From NCBI GenBank assembly GCA_947471365.1, contig CANIWQ010000010.1:1-42224 (forward strand): a stretch of 42,224 nucleotides of DNA. The letters are read 5' to 3'. The notes under the pieces are model-generated. The model searched no databases and had not been told where the DNA came from. It saw only the letters and a program-made list of their open reading frames with translations. This stretch comes from Gemmatimonadota bacterium. Its GTDB lineage: Bacteria; Gemmatimonadota; Gemmatimonadetes; Gemmatimonadales; Gemmatimonadaceae. The position numbers and the translations under genes are program-made. Positions 25,379 through 33,637 of this stretch are shown in pieces (positions within the stretch are counted from its first letter, which is position 1; every line of letters starts with the position of its first letter).

Positions 25379-25734
25379 GACACCGCTCCCAGTCCCGTCA
25401 GTTCCGCCACGACGGTGCGTGCCAGCGCCGCGATGTCAGTGTCTGACAATGCACGATACCGGCCCACCAGTTGTTCTGCGGCGCGCTCGATGTCATTCAC
25501 CGCGACGGTGATATCCCGTAACGAGCGGGTGTCGATAGAGGCGATCTCGAGGGCGAGAGCGGCAGCACTCACGCGTTTCGTCTCTTCTGCGTCGGCGATG
25601 GCGGCGTCGAGCAACGCGCGCGCGCGACGATCGGCATCAGCGAGTTGCTGCGCGATCTCCTGCTCCGCGGCGAGCAGCGCGTCCAGCGCCGAGGAAGGCG
25701 CTGCGACTGTGGCATGTGCGGTGCGGGTGCTCAT
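25375..25734 (-). CDS. atpG: V/A-type ATPase subunit G/H-like peripheral stalk protein
   Basis: 119 residues from the ATG at 25734, preceded by GGGGA. It is Ala/Glu/Arg-rich and almost all helical (ALDALLAAEQEIAQQLADADRRARALLDAAIADAEETKR), as expected for subunit G, which pairs with E in the outer stalk. First gene of the operon, as in Thermus, where atpG precedes atpI. Low-complexity sequence makes the family call depend on position and helix pattern. Confidence 0.8.
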   Translation of the reverse strand: MSTRTAHATVAAPSSALDALLAAEQEIAQQLADADRRARALLDAAIADAEETKRVSAAALALEIASIDTRSLRDITVAVNDIERAAEQLVGRYRALSDTDIAALARTVVAELTGLGAVS

Positions 25735-25955
25735 ATGCGTCCCCGGCCCGTTGGGAGAACGGTCGCCATGGCCGCTCTCCTCGTACGGTAGCGGGAGGTG
25801 GGCACCTGCGAAGCCGCAAAAGGGACGATTCCGTGTCGGGGAATACCGCACGAAGTGTAGGTCGTGAACGGTTAGCTCCGCCCGCGCCTGCCGTCGGCCA
25901 AAACGCGAGCCCGAGCGGTGCCAGCGACCGCGCTACTGAGACGTACCGCAGTGAC

Positions 25956-27254
25956 TCAGCCGAGATGTAGTCGCTGCAGATCGCGCGTGAGTTCGGCGCG
26001 GAAGTCCGGATGCGCAATCGAGACAAGTGCCGCACCACGCTGGCGGAGCGACAGCCCGTGGAGATTTACCGCGCCATATTCTGTTACCACCCAGTGCACG
26101 TGCCCGCGCGTGGTGACCACGCCGGCTCCCGGTTTGAGTTCCGTCGTGATGCGTGACACCGTGCCGCCCGCCGCCGTGGCGGGGAGTGCGATGATCGGTT
26201 TGCCGCCCCGCGAGCGCGCGGCGCCACGAATGAAATCCATTTGTCCGCCGATCCCCGAATACACGCGATGACCAATTGAGTCGGCGCACACCTGGCCGGT
26301 GAGGTCCACTTCGATCGCCGAGTTGATGGCGGTTACGCGTGGATTGCGGGCGATGCGCTGCGTGTCGTTGGTGCGGTCGCAGGAATGAAATTCGACGCGC
26401 AGATTGTCGTGCACAAAATCGTAGGTGCGACGCGAGCCCATGCAGAACGAGGTCACAATGAGACCGGTGTCGATGACCTTGTACTTGTTGGTGACGGCGC
26501 CACACTCCACGAGTTCCACGAGGCGGTCCGAAAACATTTCCGTGTGCACACCGAGGTCGCGCTTGTCGGTAAGTCGCGCGAGCACCGCGTCTGGAATGGC
26601 GCCGATACCGACCTGCAGGGTGGCGCGATCTTCCACGAGCCCGGCGACCAGTTCGCCAATCCGTGATTCGACCTCAGACTCCGCGCCAGGTGCGTGCGAC
26701 GGCAAGGGGCGATCGGTGTGAAGAAAGGCGTCGATCCGGTCAAACGGCACCGCGCTATTGCCATGGGTGCGTGGCATTTGTTCGTTGATCTCGGCAATGA
26801 TAAATCGCGCCGTATCGGCGGCGGCGCGCGCCGCGTCGACGCTGGTGCCGAGGGAGCAGTAGCCGTGCGCGTCGGGGGGCGAGAGTTGCAGAAGGGCGAC
26901 GTCGAGCTGCACCCGTCCGGAGTGGAAGAGCGCCGGAACATCAGACAGAAAAATGGGAACGAAGTCGGCGCGGCCGTCGTCCACCGGTTCACGCATCGCC
27001 GGGCCGTTAAAGAAGGAGATCGAATGAAAGCGGCCGGCGTGGTCTGCCGTGGTCCAAGGGGCCGCGCCGTCGGTGTGGAGGTGATACAGGCTCACGCCGT
27101 CGACGTCGGTGCGCCGTGCGAGCGCTTCGAGGAGGGGCGTCGGCGTGGCTGCGGCGCCGTGGACGTAGACGTTCATGCCGGAGCGCAGCAGTCCCATGGC
27201 ATCGTCGGCGGAAACGGCGCGTTGGCGCCAGCTATCAGGGCGTGGTTTGATCAT
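25956..27254 (-). CDS. Acetyl-CoA hydrolase/4-hydroxybutyrate CoA-transferase family protein
   Basis: 432 residues from the ATG at 27254; the frame stays open to an ATG at 27314. Family features: GMNVYVHGAAATPTPLLEAL at the start, DVALLQLSPPDAHGYCSLG, the QVGIGAIPDAV glycine motif near 215, and Glu239 in GVHTEMFSD, the residue that carries the CoA thioester in CoA-transferases. The C-terminal part has GGQMDFIRGA and VVTEYGAVNLHGLS. It moves CoA between short acyl groups or releases acetate. No operon partner shows the acceptor acid. Confidence 0.93.
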   Translation of the reverse strand: MIKPRPDSWRQRAVSADDAMGLLRSGMNVYVHGAAATPTPLLEALARRTDVDGVSLYHLHTDGAAPWTTADHAGRFHSISFFNGPAMREPVDDGRADFVPIFLSDVPALFHSGRVQLDVALLQLSPPDAHGYCSLGTSVDAARAAADTARFIIAEINEQMPRTHGNSAVPFDRIDAFLHTDRPLPSHAPGAESEVESRIGELVAGLVEDRATLQVGIGAIPDAVLARLTDKRDLGVHTEMFSDRLVELVECGAVTNKYKVIDTGLIVTSFCMGSRRTYDFVHDNLRVEFHSCDRTNDTQRIARNPRVTAINSAIEVDLTGQVCADSIGHRVYSGIGGQMDFIRGAARSRGGKPIIALPATAAGGTVSRITTELKPGAGVVTTRGHVHWVVTEYGAVNLHGLSLRQRGAALVSIAHPDFRAELTRDLQRLHLG

Positions 27255-27324
27255 GGCGAGAGAGGGGAGCGCTTGTCTGCGCACGCGGCGGTGCGCAGTT
27301 TGCGGGTTCATCAACGAGGTGCAG

Positions 27325-28254
27325 ATGATGGTGGATCAAGGGTCTGTCCGCGAGCCGTCGCTGTCCGTGTGGCTGCAGACGAGTCGGGTGAATTCGTTGC
27401 TCATTTCCACAATCTCCGTGCTCACCGGCGCGGCGCTCGCGTGGCGTGATGGCGCCGCCAGTTCGATGGTCGCGTTGGCGTGGCTTTCCGCGGTGGCCGC
27501 GCAGGCCGGTACCAACCTCATGAATGTCTCGTGGAACTATAAAGCCGGCGCGCGCGCGCCGCGTGCGGTGGATCCTCGCGGCTCGAGTGCCCCGGTGCGC
27601 GGCGGGCTGCTTACGCCCGAACAGGTGCGGCGAGCGGCGCACCTCTGCTTTACGGTGGCGCTCGTCAGTGGCGGGATGCTCGTCTGGCGCGTGGACCCGC
27701 GGCTCATGTGGCTCGGCCTGCCTGGCGTGTTGGCGGGATACTTCTATGCGTCGCCGCCCATTCGGCTCGCCTACCTCGGACTCGGGGTGCCCACGGTCTT
27801 CGCTTTCATGGGCCCCGCCATGGTGGTGGGCACCTACTGGCTCGGCGCGCACGCCACCACACCCGGCGCTTGGGCCGCTGCCTGCGCGGTCGGACTGACC
27901 GCGGCGGCCGTGATGCACGTGAATGACGTCCGTGATTTCGACAGCGACGTCGCCGTTGGGAAACGGAGTCTTGCGCGCCTCGTCGGCCCCTTCGGGGCGC
28001 GCCTGCTCATGGCCGCGATGATCGTCGGCGCCTACGGTGCGATTCTCGCGGGCGTCCTCTGCCACTGGTTGCCGTTCGGTGCGCTCGCCGTGGGGCTGTC
28101 GGTGCCGCTCGCCGTGCAGATGCTGCGAATTGTGTTCTTGAATCACGACGCGGTTCGCCTGAACGACGCGTGGCTTGCCGGCGTCAAATTGCACACCGCG
28201 TTCGGCGTGTTGCTGCTGCTTTCGCTTGTGTGGGCGGCGATGCAACGGGGGTAG
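27325..28254 (+). CDS. UbiA/MenA-type prenyltransferase with degenerate first Asp motif
   Basis: 309 residues from the ATG at 27325 (a second ATG is at 27328), with GAGG five bases before. About eight to nine membrane helices. The second aspartate motif is intact: NDVRDFDSDVAVGKRSLA near 200-217, with Asp201, Asp204 and Asp208. The region where MenA-like enzymes read NLxNDYxD has NLMNVSWN (64-71), so both Asp are gone (Val68 and Asn71). Other family parts are present: GGLLTPEQV and GYFYASPPIRLAYLGLGV. It may prenylate an aromatic or quinone precursor, but the lost Mg-diphosphate ligands cast doubt on ordinary activity. It is divergent from the CoA-transferase gene. Confidence 0.85.
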   Translation: MMVDQGSVREPSLSVWLQTSRVNSLLISTISVLTGAALAWRDGAASSMVALAWLSAVAAQAGTNLMNVSWNYKAGARAPRAVDPRGSSAPVRGGLLTPEQVRRAAHLCFTVALVSGGMLVWRVDPRLMWLGLPGVLAGYFYASPPIRLAYLGLGVPTVFAFMGPAMVVGTYWLGAHATTPGAWAAACAVGLTAAAVMHVNDVRDFDSDVAVGKRSLARLVGPFGARLLMAAMIVGAYGAILAGVLCHWLPFGALAVGLSVPLAVQMLRIVFLNHDAVRLNDAWLAGVKLHTAFGVLLLLSLVWAAMQRG

Positions 28255-28381
28255 CCACGCGGACCGGTGATGAGGTGGTGACAGCCACGTCGATCGACGG
28301 GCGCCGGAACTCCTGACCGAAGGATGGTCCACGACGCGGAAGAACTCCGTCGGGGTTGCGCCCGCGAAAGATCAGGGAATT

Positions 28382-28440
28382 CCCGCAGGAAGCGGGTCGT
28401 GCCCATCTATAGACTATCCGGTGAGGCCCCCTAACACCGG
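28382..28440 (+). promoter_or_regulatory. Two stem-loops in the leader of the TonB receptor gene
   Basis: CCCGC-AGGAA-GCGGG at 28382-28396 is a perfect 5-bp stem with the loop AGGAA. CCGGTG at 28418-28423 pairs with CACCGG at 28435-28440, ten bases before the start codon. A short AT patch (TATAGACTAT, about 28408-28417) lies between them and could be a -10 element. The 195-base gap contains no gene. No known riboswitch consensus was recognised. Confidence 0.4.
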
Positions 28441-28449
28441 AGTCTGGGT

Positions 28450-30882
28450 ATGTCATGGCAAACAACTCTTCGTGTGGCGATGCGCGTAGGTACGCTCGCC
28501 GTGCTCATGGTCGCGCCCGGGGTTTCCCGTGCGGCGCGCGCGCTCGATGGAACAGAAATCACCGGACGCATCACCGACGCGCGGACCGGGAGCGGCGTGG
28601 TCGCTGCGCAGGTCGTTGTGCGGGACGCGCAGGGCGTGATCGTGGCCGGCGCGATGACGGATTCCACGGGCCGTTACAGCATCAGCGATGTCCGCGCCGG
28701 TACCTATGTCGTGGAATCGTCGCGACTCGGTTACGCCCGCGCGGCACAGACGGACGTCGCGGTGGCGGAGCGCGCCCGAGTTGAGGTGAACCTGCGACTC
28801 GACGTCGTCGCCCTCACCGCCGCGGCGGTGGTCGTCACGAGTACGCGGCGCGTCGAGCGCGCAGCGGATACGGATGTATCGGTGACCGTTATCGCGGGCG
28901 ACGCAATCGCCAGGAGCGGCGAGCCCACGGTGTTCGGTGGCATGAAACACGCGAGCGGCGTTGACTTTTTCTCCTCGGGGCTCGGGCAGCAGCAGCCCAA
29001 TGCACGCGGCTTCGTGAATCCGTTCACGACGAACCTGCTGGTGCTGGTCGATGGTCGCTTGGCCTCGCTCCCCGGCCTCGGCACGGTGTTGCCGGGGATG
29101 ATGCTCGTGACGCCGCAAGATGTGGCGCAGGTCGAGGTGGTCACTGGGCCGTCGTCCGCGCTGTACGGTGCAAATGCGGCGAATGGAGTATTGAGCATCG
29201 TCACGCGCGACCCGCGTGATTCGCGCGGTGGCTCGATCTCGGTTACCGAGGGGGATCGCGGTGTCGCCGCCTTCAGCCTGCGCATGGCGACCGTGATAAC
29301 CGAGCAGTTCGCATTCAAACTGACCGGTGAATCGTATCAGGCCAAAGATTTTGAGCGCCGTAATGCGTTTGCTGGGTCCGGTGGTTTCTCACTGCTCGAT
29401 CAGCCGGACTTTCAGCTGTCGCACCAAAGCGCCGGTGGCTCACTGTTCTATTTCCCGAGCGCCGGGAATCGGCTCGTGTATTCGGCCGGCGCCACGCGCG
29501 CAAACTACATCAATCTGACGGTCGCCGGGCGCTTGCAGGTGAAGGACTGGGACGCTTCGTACCAGCAACTGCGCGCGAACTTCACCGATGTGTTCGGCGG
29601 CGCGCTCTACTTCAATACGGCGTACACTAGGAACGACGCGGGCGACAGCTATTATCTCGACGTGCTCACGCGGATGCAGATCCCGCCGGCCAATGGCGGG
29701 GCGGGGCTGTCGCCGGCCCTCGCGATGCAACGCGCGCTTTTTGTGGACCGCTCCGACCGCTTTGAATTTGAAGCGCAGCACGCTTGGCACAGGGGAACGC
29801 AGCACTTTGTGACCACCGGCGTGATGTGTCGGACGTCGCATCCGGTGAGCGGTGGCACATACCTCACCGATGGCACGGCTGGCGCTCCCATTCGAATCAA
29901 TGAAAGCGGAGCGTACATGGGCTATGACAATGTGGTCATTCCCAAACTCCGACTCACCGCCGTGGTGCGCTACGACACCCACAACGATTTCAGCGCTCGA
30001 TTCTCGCCCAAGCTCTCGGCGTCGTACACGCTCGCCAACGGCGATGCGGTTCGTCTCACGTACAATGAGGCGTTCAATAGTCCCACCACCTATCTCCTGT
30101 ACGCGCAGAGCAACGCGGGGCGAGATGCCACCAGCGGATTGCAGAACTGGATCCGCGGCAATCGAGCGGGCTTCACGTTTGTGAACACGGCGGGCGGCGC
30201 GGTGCCGGCGAATATTCCCGCACTCGAGCCGCTGCATGTGTCATCTGTCGAGTTGGGGTATCGCGCGACGTGGGGGAGCTCTGCGTCGCTCGACGTGACG
30301 GCGTACTACTCCACGTATCGCAACTACATCTCCAAAGAAGCCGCGATAAGCCGTCCCACGGACTCCGTGTTTGTGCGCGATCCCACCACAGGACTCCCGC
30401 GGCGCGAGGTCACAAAAACGTACCTCAACTACGGCGAACTTCCCGTGGCCGGCGTGGACGTGGCGGGCGAGTGGTTCCTCGATGCACAGTGGAGCGCGTC
30501 TGGTTCGCTGTCGTATCAACAGCCCGGCACCTTCCGGAAACCCAGGGCGGGACTCACCGAGCCCGGGTTCAATGCGCCAACGCACAAAGCCAAAGGGGCC
30601 GTGATGTGGCACGATTGGTGGCGGCCGGGCACCCGCGTGGAGCTCTCGGGCGTGCAGGTCAGTCGGTTCGAGTTCGTGAGCTCGCTGCCGTATCTCACCG
30701 GCCCAGTGCCCGCGTACGTGGTTGCGGATGCCGGGGTCTCTGTGCCAGTTTCGCTCGGGAACCACTCTCGTGCCCGGCTGGAACTCACGGCAAAGAATGT
30801 GCTGGACCGTCGCCACATTGAGGTCCCCGGCGGCGCGTGGCTCGGCCGTTTGTTCTCGCTGTCGCTTGCTGCTGACTGGTAA
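28450..30882 (+). CDS. TonB-dependent outer-membrane receptor with carboxypeptidase-regulatory-like front domain
   Basis: 810 residues. A signal peptide (about 1-30, ending SRAARA) is followed by a beta-sandwich domain at about 36-115 (ITGRITDARTGSGVVAAQVVVRD, TGRYSISDVRAGTYVVESSRLGY). The plug spans about 130-250 (NARGFVNPFTTNLLVLVDGR, VEVVTGPSSALYGANAANGVLSIVTRDP). The 22-strand barrel ends in NVLDRRHIEVPGGAWLGRLFSLSLAADW, with the terminal Trp typical of outer-membrane proteins. It imports an unknown ligand using TonB energy. It lies only 38 bases before hypC on the same strand, so nickel, another metal chelate or a cofactor for the hydrogenase is a reasonable guess. Confidence 0.93.
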   Translation: MSWQTTLRVAMRVGTLAVLMVAPGVSRAARALDGTEITGRITDARTGSGVVAAQVVVRDAQGVIVAGAMTDSTGRYSISDVRAGTYVVESSRLGYARAAQTDVAVAERARVEVNLRLDVVALTAAAVVVTSTRRVERAADTDVSVTVIAGDAIARSGEPTVFGGMKHASGVDFFSSGLGQQQPNARGFVNPFTTNLLVLVDGRLASLPGLGTVLPGMMLVTPQDVAQVEVVTGPSSALYGANAANGVLSIVTRDPRDSRGGSISVTEGDRGVAAFSLRMATVITEQFAFKLTGESYQAKDFERRNAFAGSGGFSLLDQPDFQLSHQSAGGSLFYFPSAGNRLVYSAGATRANYINLTVAGRLQVKDWDASYQQLRANFTDVFGGALYFNTAYTRNDAGDSYYLDVLTRMQIPPANGGAGLSPALAMQRALFVDRSDRFEFEAQHAWHRGTQHFVTTGVMCRTSHPVSGGTYLTDGTAGAPIRINESGAYMGYDNVVIPKLRLTAVVRYDTHNDFSARFSPKLSASYTLANGDAVRLTYNEAFNSPTTYLLYAQSNAGRDATSGLQNWIRGNRAGFTFVNTAGGAVPANIPALEPLHVSSVELGYRATWGSSASLDVTAYYSTYRNYISKEAAISRPTDSVFVRDPTTGLPRREVTKTYLNYGELPVAGVDVAGEWFLDAQWSASGSLSYQQPGTFRKPRAGLTEPGFNAPTHKAKGAVMWHDWWRPGTRVELSGVQVSRFEFVSSLPYLTGPVPAYVVADAGVSVPVSLGNHSRARLELTAKNVLDRRHIEVPGGAWLGRLFSLSLAADW

Positions 30883-30920
30883 CATCCGACGTGGCGTAGT
30901 GTCTTCAGGAGGATTCTCCA

Positions 30921-31211
30921 ATGTGCCTCGGCATTCCTGGCAAGATCATCGAAATGCGCGACGATAACGGACTCGTGATGGGTGTTGTCGACTTTGGCGG
31001 CGTGCGCCGAGAGTGCTGCTTGGCGTATGTGCAAGACGATGTGACGCTCGGCGACTACGTCATTGTGCACGTGGGCTTTGCCATCACGAAGGTGGACGAG
31101 GCCGAGGCGCAGCGCACGTTCGAAGTGCTCAAGGAAATGGGGGAGACGCAGGAACTCGAGTGGTTGGCGGAGGTTGCCGATAACTCGCTGGCGGCCGGTA
31201 ACGACGCATGA
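30921..31211 (+). CDS. hypC: Hydrogenase maturation chaperone HypC
   Basis: 96 residues with AGGAGG eight bases before the ATG. The N-terminus [12 protein letters not shown] has the essential Cys2 of the family, which binds the Fe(CN)2CO unit with HypD and also the large-subunit precursor. [15 protein letters not shown] and [11 protein letters not shown] complete the OB-fold pattern. The C-terminal helix is a little longer than usual. It overlaps hypD by ATGA and opens the hydrogenase cassette. Confidence 0.97.
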   Translation: MCLGIPGKIIEMRDDNGLVMGVVDFGGVRRECCLAYVQDDVTLGDYVIVHVGFAITKVDEAEAQRTFEVLKEMGETQELEWLAEVADNSLAAGNDA

Positions 31212-32320
31212 AGTTCTTGAGCGAGTATCGGGATGCGCAGATTGCCAAGGCGGTGATTGAACGCATCAAGGCCGAAGCCACGCAGCGTTGGTGTCTGATG
31301 GAGGTGTGCGGCGGTCAGACGCACACGATCGTGCGGCAGGGGATCGACGAGTTGCTCGAAGACGCCATCGAGATGATTCATGGGCCAGGTTGCCCGGTGT
31401 GTGTGACGCCGCTCGAACAGATCGACAAGGCGCTGCTCATTGCGGCGCGCCCCGAGGTGCTGTTCACCTCGTTCGGTGACATGCTGCGCGTTCCCGGCAG
31501 CGACTGCGACCTGCAACAGGTGCGCGCGCGGGGCGGCGATGTGCGCATTGTGTATTCGCCGCTCGATGCACTGGCGCTCGCCCAGCGCAATCCCACCAAA
31601 GAGGTGGTGTTCTTCGCGGTCGGCTTTGAGACGACCGCGCCCGCCAACGCGATGGCCGTGTGGCGCGCGCGCGAGCTCGGGGTCAAGAACTTTAGTGTGC
31701 TCGTCTCGCACGTCACGGTGCCGCCGGCCATCACGGCCATCATGGAAGCACCGGACAATCGCGTGCAGGGCTTTCTCGCCGCGGGGCATGTGTGTGCGGT
31801 GATGGGCTGGACCGAGTACGAACCGCTCGCTGCCAAGTATCAGGTGCCCATCGTGGTGACCGGTTTTGAGCCGGTGGACATTCTCGAGGGGATGTTGCTC
31901 GTGGTGCGTCAGCTGGAAGCCGGGCGTCACGAAGTAGAGAATCAGTATGTGCGTTCGGTGCGCCGCGAGGGCACGCCCGCGGCACGCGTGACCGTGGACC
32001 GCGTGTTCGAGTTGGGGAACCGCAAGTGGCGCGGCATTGGCGAAATCCCCATGAGTGGACTCAAGCTCCGTGACGAGTTTGCTGCGTTTGATGCCGAAGT
32101 GAAATTCGGCGTGCAGGATCTCACCGTGGAGGAACCCGCTGAGTGCCGCGCGGGTGACGTACTGACGGGCCGGCTCAAGCCACCCAAATGCTCCGCCTTT
32201 GGCACGCGTTGCACACCCGAGCATCCGCTGGGCGCGCTGATGGTGTCCGCAGAGGGCGCGTGCGCGGCATACTACCACATTGGGCGGTATCGCCCGGAAG
32301 CCACGGGAGCGGCGACGTGA
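31208..32320 (+). CDS. hypD: Hydrogenase maturation protein HypD
   Basis: 370 residues. The iron-binding motif [16 protein letters not shown], the [10 protein letters not shown] motif, [25 protein letters not shown] and [14 protein letters not shown] are all present. C-terminal cysteines [39 protein letters not shown] carry the [4Fe-4S] cluster. With HypC it builds the Fe(CN)2CO moiety of the [NiFe] site in the cytoplasm. It overlaps both hypC (ATGA) and hypE (GTGA). Confidence 0.97.
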   Translation: MKFLSEYRDAQIAKAVIERIKAEATQRWCLMEVCGGQTHTIVRQGIDELLEDAIEMIHGPGCPVCVTPLEQIDKALLIAARPEVLFTSFGDMLRVPGSDCDLQQVRARGGDVRIVYSPLDALALAQRNPTKEVVFFAVGFETTAPANAMAVWRARELGVKNFSVLVSHVTVPPAITAIMEAPDNRVQGFLAAGHVCAVMGWTEYEPLAAKYQVPIVVTGFEPVDILEGMLLVVRQLEAGRHEVENQYVRSVRREGTPAARVTVDRVFELGNRKWRGIGEIPMSGLKLRDEFAAFDAEVKFGVQDLTVEEPAECRAGDVLTGRLKPPKCSAFGTRCTPEHPLGALMVSAEGACAAYYHIGRYRPEATGAAT

Positions 32321-33420
32321 GCCGCACGCCAGGGAAAAGCGCGACGGGCGCGGCGGCGGTGAGGTCCGCGCCGAGTCTCGCGAACGGACCCGTGTGTCCC
32401 GCGCCGATCACGACGGTGGACCGCGTACAACTCGGGCACGGCTCCGGCGGAAAGATGAGCGCGGCACTCGTGGCCGAGCGCTTCTGGCCCAAGTTGCAGA
32501 ACGACGCACTCGGCAAGTTCGCGGACGCGAGCGTGGTGCAGGTGAGCGGGGGAGAGATTGCCGTCTCCACCGACACCTTTGTGGTGCAGCCCATTGAGTT
32601 CCCAGGTGGGAACATCGGGTCGCTCGCGGTGAACGGCACGCTCAATGACCTCGCGATGATGGGCGCGCGTCCGGTGTGTCTCACCGCCGGGTTTGTGTTG
32701 GAAGAAGGCCTGTCGTTCGACGTGCTCGACCGCGTGATTGACGCGATGGCTGCGGCGTGCCGAGAGGCGGGCGTCCCCGTGGTGGCCGGCGACACAAAGG
32801 TCGTGGAGCGTGGGAAAGCCGACGGGCTGTACGTCAACACCACGGGCGTCGGTGTGTTTGACGACGCCCTGCGCCCAGCGCCGCATCGTGCCACGGTGGG
32901 CGATGTCATTCTCGTGAGCGGCCCGCTCGCACGGCACGGCATGGCCGTGATGGCGTTCCGCGAGGGGCTGGCGTTTGAAAGCGAGATTACGAGCGACAGC
33001 GCCTGCTTGGTGCCGCTGGTGCAACAGTTGCGGATGTTTGGCGCTGACGTACACGTGCTCCGTGACCCCACGCGTGGTGGCGCGGCGAGTGCGCTGAATG
33101 AAATCGCGCAATCATCGAACGTGGGCGTGGAAATCGACGAGTCCTCGATCCCCGTGCCGAGTGATGTGCGCGCGGCGTGCGAAATGCTCGGCCTCGACCC
33201 CCTATACGTAGCCAACGAGGGGGTTTTGATTGCGTTCGTTTCGTCCGAAATTGCCGTACAAGCATTGCACCAAATTCGGAGACATCCGCTGGGTTCTCAC
33301 GCGGTCGTCTTGGGACGTGTGGTTGCCGAGCATCCGCGTATGGTCGTGCTGCGCAATGCGTTGGGCGGCACGCGCGTTGTGGATCTCCTGCCGGGAGATC
33401 AGCTGCCGCGCATTTGTTGA
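32317..33420 (+). CDS. hypE: Carbamoyl dehydratase HypE
   Basis: 367 residues from a GTG within a GTGA overlap, with GGGAG upstream. After a variable leader of about 35 residues come [38 protein letters not shown] and [13 protein letters not shown], typical of the PurM/HypE fold, and [19 protein letters not shown]. It ends in PRIC: the C-terminal Cys receives the carbamoyl group from HypF and dehydrates it, using ATP, to the thiocyanate that becomes cyanide. Confidence 0.97.
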   Translation: MSRTPGKSATGAAAVRSAPSLANGPVCPAPITTVDRVQLGHGSGGKMSAALVAERFWPKLQNDALGKFADASVVQVSGGEIAVSTDTFVVQPIEFPGGNIGSLAVNGTLNDLAMMGARPVCLTAGFVLEEGLSFDVLDRVIDAMAAACREAGVPVVAGDTKVVERGKADGLYVNTTGVGVFDDALRPAPHRATVGDVILVSGPLARHGMAVMAFREGLAFESEITSDSACLVPLVQQLRMFGADVHVLRDPTRGGAASALNEIAQSSNVGVEIDESSIPVPSDVRAACEMLGLDPLYVANEGVLIAFVSSEIAVQALHQIRRHPLGSHAVVLGRVVAEHPRMVVLRNALGGTRVVDLLPGDQLPRIC

Positions 33421-33637
33421 TAACCGATTCATCAGTTTCACCTGTACGGAAAAGCCCGACGCACTTGGGTGAGAAGTCACAATGCGCTCCGGCTGTCCGA
33501 CTCCTAGCTTCGCAACTTCGCAGTACAAGGTTGCGACACATGTCCTTTCGCGTTGGTCCGGCGCTCGCGGCGCCACGGCGAGCATCCCCCTGCTCGCACG
33601 GTTCCATCACGCAAGCTTGGCAGAGGAGGTCGGCGGC

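Noticed and set aside
28255-28449. Cobalamin riboswitch before the TonB receptor
   Set aside because: Neither the B12 box nor the core GCCACTG-like and GGTG...CC elements could be found in order.
33469-33480. GTGA-GAAG-TCAC as a CRP/FNR site upstream of hupS
   Set aside because: Half-site spacing is 4 instead of 6 and the flanking bases do not match; chance occurrence is likely.
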